A stretch of DNA of 64,000 bases from Pristionchus mayeri (lineage: Eukaryota > Nematoda > Chromadorea > Rhabditida > Neodiplogasteridae): positions 41,837,216 to 41,901,215 of the forward strand of contig BTRK01000005.1 in the NCBI GenBank assembly GCA_036245805.1, given 5' to 3'. Shown here piece after piece: positions 59,030-64,000 of the stretch (positions within the stretch are counted from its first letter, which is position 1; each line of letters starts with the position of its first letter). The position numbers were made by a program, and so were the translations under genes. The notes beneath the pieces were generated by a model, which was not told the DNA's origin, did no database searches, and saw only the letters and a program-made list of their open reading frames with translations.

Positions 59030-59316
59030 GGAGTGCTCCGGGGAATGTTCAGACCCCCATAGGGATAGTGTGGATATTGAAGAGGCCACTCACCCGATCA
59101 ATAATTACTTTGTACGAAGTTTCACAAACGACTCTGAGGCTATTTGCACACGCGCAAAGTTCATTGACGGCGCAGGGTAGTGGCTTGCTCGTTTATGCTT
59201 CACTCGCTCTTTTTATTTATCGCATCTTTATTGGGGTAAATTCGCTACAGTGTCCCACTGAGAGTGCAGAATTTTCGTGGTGGGACTCCGTAACATTCAT
59301 TCCTCGGAGCACCCCT
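59030..59316. mobile_element. TTAA-flanked MITE, copy 1
   Basis: Ends AGGAGTGCTCCGGGGAATG and inverted CATTCCTCGGAGCACCCCT; TTAA lies at 59026-59029 and 59317-59320. It is 287 bp with no coding capacity and matches the copy at 63021. The TTAA duplication suggests piggyBac- or Kolobok-type mobilisation. Confidence 0.88.
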
Positions 59317-59320
59317 TTAA

Positions 59321-60337
59321 TTATGATATCAATAAAAATCACATGTTGTAATTATTTTTCACAAATGAGGGTGATGGGATTGTTTCAAACATTGACAAAC
59401 CAGTTTTGTGAAACAACCGAAACGCAAATGAAACGATCGTTAGAGTCGTGGTGTCATTAGTTTATCGGTACTTACTTTGTTGTTATCACTATATTGCAGA
59501 TTGTAATCGAATACTTCAATTTAATGAATACGAATGTCGAAAGTCTACAGTTTCGGGTGCTGAAAATTCCAAATGATGGATGGGACCCGACAGCATCGGC
59601 CTGCAGGTGAGAGTGGATGGTGTGTGGTATATTGTGGTTTGATAACTATGATAAGATGTTTCATTGGTCAGTATAGTTTATTCAGCAATAGTATACGTGA
59701 CTGCATTGGCCTGCAGTTCGGAGTGGCTGACATTTGGTATTTGTTGGCATCGGAGAGGTATTCATTGCTGCGTGGGGGTTTCTCTAGTCATGACGATAAG
59801 ATGAAACCAGAATCATGCAACATTCAGAAAAACAAAACATGCAGGTTTTGGTTGCAAAAGTGGGTTATGACCTATTAAGATTTTCATAGTTCTGTGCTAG
59901 TCGCCGAGCGAATGCATTGATCCAGAAAAAAAATTAGTGACACTTGGAGGGAATCCGCTATTGAATGGAATTCGATTTTGTAATGATACGTACCTAATTT
60001 GGCTCTTTGATCCAATGCTTCACCAATTGCTTTTCATCGAAGTAACAGCACAGTTTCAATTGGACCAGATTAGCGAATCTAAAAAAAAAAAATACACCGA
60101 CTATACCTGAGGGCACAACCTCGCTTGTTGTGGAAGTAAAAATCTGCGCTTGGCAGTTTAGAGTATCGTGCTTCCCATATTCTAAAAACATATGTGGCGC
60201 TTGCCAGTGGTCGGCACTTTTCCTTGGAAAAAAAATCGTAAATTGGGGTCGATGATGTGCTCCGCTGCACGTGTGCTGCGTGTCAAATTGAGAGAGTGAG
60301 GGATGTAGATCATGGCATTCTTCTCTCTTCACTGCAG
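59321..60337. other. Stretch with no gene recognised
   Basis: A short GGGACCCGACAGCATCGGCC word near 59582 may be another remnant of the SF3B3 exon seen at 51960. A minus-strand frame at 59994-60476 overlaps the SF3B3 fragment on the other strand and is not supported. Confidence 0.3.
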
Positions 60338-60411
60338 GGCTACTGCATTTACTCCTTCCTTCTGGCGACGAACAGAGAGAAGTTCGACCTCGTGCCCAGG
60401 ACACTGAGTAG
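60338..60411 (+). pseudogene. SF3B3-like fragment (GYCIYSFLLATNREKFDLV)
   Basis: Between CTGCAG| and |GTAAGA it reads GYCIYSFLLATNREKFDLVP then RTLSR, resembling SF3B3 GGFVYTYKLVNNGEKLEFLH then KTPVEE in the C-terminal propeller. Open, but weaker similarity than the other pieces. Confidence 0.6.
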
Positions 60412-60504
60412 GTAAGAGATTGAGGATTATATGATATATCACGCGTGTCGCGTAAGGATCGAATAAACACTGGCACATTGGAAAAGTCAATAATAAAGCA
60501 AACC

Positions 60505-61525
60505 CTTTTTTCGATAGTACATAGGGTCCCTCACAAGGTAGCGAAGAGCTTTTTGGCAAATTTTCATTTTCGACGATATGAGACGTCGTCAAATATTTTC
60601 AGCCCCGAAAAGTGAATTCTTTGAAGGGGCATAATTCGGTCCGGAGTGGGGCTAGCGAGAAATTCAAAAAAAGATATAGAAGCCAAATTTCAAGGAGAAT
60701 GCGCCTGTCAGAACCTTAGGTCCAAAAACTTATTAGTATTTTTGCTAATCGATTTAATTTATTACTTTTTTTCCACATTTGTTACCAGAAAATGTTTTGA
60801 GCTGAACGGCTAGAGAATGATAAGACGAATCGAATGGTATGCTGAACTTCATCCCTGTCGAAATGAGAAAGTACTCAAAAATGCACTTGAATATTTCGAA
60901 CTGATACTGTCTAGTTGTCAATCCTTAACAATTCCATCTCACAACCCCCAACTACGCGTTTCCTTTGCTGTCTGCCATGTGATCTCGTGTCCTAATCGAT
61001 AGTGGCTTTGGTTGTCAATCCTATGGTCGTCCGGTGTTCGATACCCGAACGCTATTCTGTCTTTTGCACATTTTTTTTGTGAGTGAAATAACTTATTCTT
61101 TAACCCTTTTGATAGTGACTTTGTTTGTTTTCATTATTCCGAATTCGTGCGAACTGTTTTCTCGTGTTATTATTTTCAAATTGAGCGATTATAACAATAT
61201 TTGAAAGAATGACGTCAATCGTCAAGTACGGGTCAAAACATCTATTGTAATAACTCTTTCTCTGACAAAAAAAATGTGCAAAAGGCAAAACAGCTTTCGG
61301 GTATCGAACATCGGATGACCAAAAAGGATAGGTTTGATAACCAAAGCCACTATCCATTAGGCCACGAGATCACATCCCAGGAAGCAAAGGAAACGCGTAA
61401 TTGAGACTGGTGAAATGCGATTGCTGAGAATTGACAAAAAGATAGCATCGAAAATGAAAATGTACCAAAAAGATCTTCGCTACCTTGTGAGGGACCCTAT
61501 GAACTGTCGAAAAACGTTTACTGAA
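60505..61525. mobile_element. Palindromic element with tRNA-like arms
   Basis: The outer ends CATAGGGTCCCTCACAAGGT (about 60522) and its inverse near 61485 pair. Inner arms 60950-61085 and 61265-61405 are inverted copies of a tRNA-like unit: TGGCCTAATGGATAGTGGC (A-box region as in many arginine tRNAs, minus strand, about 61350-61370) and GATGTTCGATACCC (B box). The central 180 bp is AT-rich. It looks like two head-to-head SINE units within a foldback. Confidence 0.7.
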
Positions 61526-62039
61526 GGAGGGGTAAAAATATGTGCCAACCATCCCCCCGATTTTATTCGATTCTTAGGCGACTCGTGTGATATTAATTTG
61601 TCAATGGGCTAATTAGTTTGCTCAAAAACATAATTCATGTGTAAAGGTGTCCATTGTTCCCCGGTGCATCGGCGGCTCAAGGGGACTCTATAGGCTGAAT
61701 TGCGCACTTGCAATGTTCCAGCAGCTGCATGTCCTTAAAAATATTACTGTTGTAGTTATTGCGTTTGGTTATAGGCAATTCATCTAGATAAATTGACATT
61801 AGACCCCGTGTATCGGCTCTGCAATGAGACGACATAGGACAAGTAGTTATTGTTGATACAATATGCTTCTGTGGTTGAATTCGAAATACATTAAATATAT
61901 GTTTTCCATTTAGTAAATTTAGAGAACATTCAATACCTAAGAAAGTATTATTATATAATCATTGTTATTTTTGCTATAATTATAATTATCAATATTATTT
62001 TTTGGGCTCAAACCAATGGAAGAGAATCAGTAACACGGA
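61526..62039. other. AT-rich stretch, nothing recognised
   Basis: Runs of A/T and short frames only. A CCCCGGTGCATCGGCGGCTC word near 61660 resembles CCCCGGTGCATCGATGACTC near 42680, a hint of an older dispersed repeat. Confidence 0.4.
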
Positions 62040-62430
62040 AACGTGTCAGTAGTCATAGAATAACAATAACTCAGCTCTGGCGGGTGACCAGTTTTGAAAT
62101 TTTCACGCAAATCCTGCTAGGAATGGCATCCTGGTTTACATGCTCATGAGTTAGAAACTACTGTTATTCTTTAGTTACTATTGTCAATGATAGTGTTCAT
62201 AGATCACCCAGCGAAGTTCGATTTTGACAGTTTCACTCCGTATCGATCTGCGACGTCTGATATTTCCTATTGAGAAATAATCATAATACCCTTTGCTGAT
62301 TGTGTCATCTGCAAGATTTAACGTGTTCATAACTTAATTAATTGCCTAATTCGCAGCATGTTTCGGTCTTCATCATTCCCCGCTTAAGTACAATTCGAAC
62401 TCGGTTAGAAAGATATTCGGGAATGACACA
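62040..62430 (+). pseudogene. PHAF1 intron 6 plus exon 7 fragment
   Basis: 62060-62100 (AACTCAGCTCTGGCGGGTG) resembles PHAF1 intron 6 near 5787, and after CGCAG| at 62355 the sequence reads CFGLHHSPLKYNSNSVRKIF, matching exon 7 (GFGPNLRSLKYDSNSAPTLT). Retained intron sequence shows a DNA-level copy. Confidence 0.8.
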
Positions 62431-62579
62431 ATCAAGCTTCAAACAATTTACCACACGTATCACGAGCCAGTGGAGGAGTGTGGGAACAAAACTAAACTTT
62501 TTTGCCTGATATTTACTATATTTTAGTGGTAGAATACCCAGGACGGATTTTGTCGAAAAAATATAGGTTGTTGGTCCCA

Positions 62580-62663
62580 GAATTCACTCTCTGCTAGTGT
62601 GTCGTTGAGATCGACGTCAGTTTCGAGAATCCGACGTTCGTCTGTCTGGAGCACGACTATGAA
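62580..62663 (+). pseudogene. SF3B3 exon 6 fragment
   Basis: FTLC, stop, then (V)EIDVSFENPTFVCLEHDYE|GTACGGTAG matches exon 6 ([20 protein letters not shown]) and even keeps the parental GTACGGTAG donor. Confidence 0.85.
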
Positions 62664-63020
62664 GTACGGTAGAATTATTATTGGTAATGTAACCTTTTTT
62701 TACCCCATAACCAGCACAAATATTGGAGAACTGCAGCTTCTTATCGCTTCTTAGTGTTTGTGAAACGGGAGTTGGTTGGATAGCGCATTTTTTTCGAATC
62801 TTCGTGTTTCTCTATGATTGCTCCAAGGAAAGACAGTTTACATAATGTATCAACACATTGTTGGGCATGCTTCATGAATCATCATGAATCATGATGCTGC
62901 TAAATACATATGACGATTGATATGATGCAATTTCCAATTCAAACACTATTAATCATATGTTTCCTCCTAATATTATTGGTGCATTGCTGTACAGTATCCT
63001 AAAGTAAAAATGCTTGTTAA

Positions 63021-63312
63021 AGGAGTGCTCCGGGGAATGTTCAGCCACCCATATTGATAATGTGGATATTGTAGAGGCCACTCACCCGATCATAAATCAC
63101 TTTGTACGAAGTTCACTTTGTACGAGGCTCTCAGGCTATTTACATACGCGCAAAGTTCATTGACAGCGCAGGGTAGTTGCTTGTTCGTTTATGTTTCACT
63201 CGCTCTTCTTATTTCTGGCCTCTTTCTCGGGGTAATTTCGCTACAGTTTTCCATTGAGAGCGCAGAATTTTCGTGGTGGGACTCCCTAGCATTCATTCCC
63301 CGGAGCACCCCT
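63021..63312. mobile_element. TTAA-flanked MITE, copy 2
   Basis: Same termini as copy 1, 292 bp, with TTAA at 63017-63020 and 63313-63316. The two copies are in the same orientation and highly similar. Confidence 0.88.
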
Positions 63313-64000
63313 TTAATAACAATTTTCAAAATTCTTCTCCAGGAATGCGGCAGTTACCCCCACTGGCGAAGACACGAATTCGAGTGAGTGAGTAAGGAAG
63401 AGGATTCAAATGGGACATGAAACATGAATATTAGTGGTCTCTATTGAAAATTGTTGTATTTGTATTTTGGACCATGTACTCCCATCTAATTGACTCGTGC
63501 CCAATGATTGCTTGAAAATCCCTGTTCTCAATCCCTATTATCGCCGTTTTCCTCGCTAGCGCGCCCACTTCTTATTGGAAATGATTCGGGCACTAGGAAA
63601 TTTCATATTTCAAAGGCGGCATGACGTCATAGTTCTCATCCGACCTAGTGTGTGATTCACTGTTCCAGGTCAGTAACTGATAAGTGAGTATTGAACTTTG
63701 CTTTTCATCCTACAACTTTTGATATATCTCCTTGCGGAATTACTACTAGATGCGTTTTTGTGATGGCTGATGGTCGGTGGAAATTGATTTGATTTGATTT
63801 TTAAAAGACAAATGTGCAGAAGATTATTTGGTAGTGATCTGTTCATCATATATAATACACCCGTAGCAAAAAGCCCACTAGTGCGAGAACTTCACTCTTG
63901 TCTCTCTTCATTGATCTCATAGTCGATACTGTGTGATAACGTGATGCCATCAGCCATTGTTAATGATTTCTCCGTTGTTGCATGTTATTGACACGGATGG
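63313..64000. other. Right end: degenerate SF3B3-type remnants, no intact gene
   Basis: ATTCAAATGGGACATGAAAC near 63405 and the GATTGCTTGAAAATC...TTTTCCTCGCTAGCGCGCCC segment (63503-63568) match the intron and GFLATT-type exon sequence following the VNAT fragments at 42.95, 44.5 and 49.8 kb. No open exon is preserved. Confidence 0.5.

Noticed and set aside
60338..60411. Fragment of a third, unknown gene
   Set aside because: The pattern G-IY-F-L-T-REKF resembles the SF3B3 C-terminal propeller, so SF3B3 origin is preferred, though with modest confidence.

Overview
This is nuclear DNA from a nematode. Genes are split into many short exons by mostly small introns ending in TTTCAG or TTGCAG. The recognisable genes are conserved animal genes next to nematode-type families (BTB, secreted cysteine-containing, THAP/Kolobok-like) and Tc1/mariner elements. 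The dense TACCGTA/TACGGTA words in introns remind me of diplogastrids such as Pristionchus, but the genus is inference.

Layout. (1) 1-10.2 kb: a divergent pair of conserved genes, the 5' part of splicing factor SF3B3 on the minus strand (running off the left edge) and a complete 15-exon PHAF1/UPF0183 gene on the plus strand (416 residues predicted). (2) 11.3-16.7 kb: a BTB-domain gene ending at an in-frame stop, a 2.1 kb foldback repeat, then the last three exons of an unrecognised gene. (3) 16.8-23.0 kb: three copies of a nematode secreted-protein gene (one complete, two broken), an intact mariner transposon and a three-exon fragment of a RluA-type pseudouridine synthase. (4) 24.0-29.3 kb: a THAP-domain, Kolobok-transposase-like gene with foldback elements in its introns. 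(5) 29.4-31.8 kb, minus strand: an adenylate-kinase-1-like gene with a damaged P-loop and a broken DGAT2-like acyltransferase. Inverted copies of one repeat (23.1 and 32.4 kb) bracket regions 4 and 5.

(6) 33.4-64 kb has almost no intact gene. It is filled with single-exon-sized pieces of SF3B3 and PHAF1, the same two genes that sit head to head at the left end. The pieces still carry splice sites and intron flanks, so they were copied as DNA rather than from mRNA. They lie in scrambled order, alternate between the two genes, and in at least one case a mixed PHAF1/SF3B3 block has itself been duplicated (43.1-44.6 and 48.9-49.9 kb). Interleaved are a non-autonomous Helitron, hAT-like foldback elements with 8-bp target duplications, a 5.4 kb palindrome holding an intact DD37D mariner, two TTAA-flanked MITEs and a palindrome with tRNA-like arms.

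The scrambled exon field and the foldback elements are the most unusual content. All identifications are from reading translated exons against remembered family sequences; no search was run.
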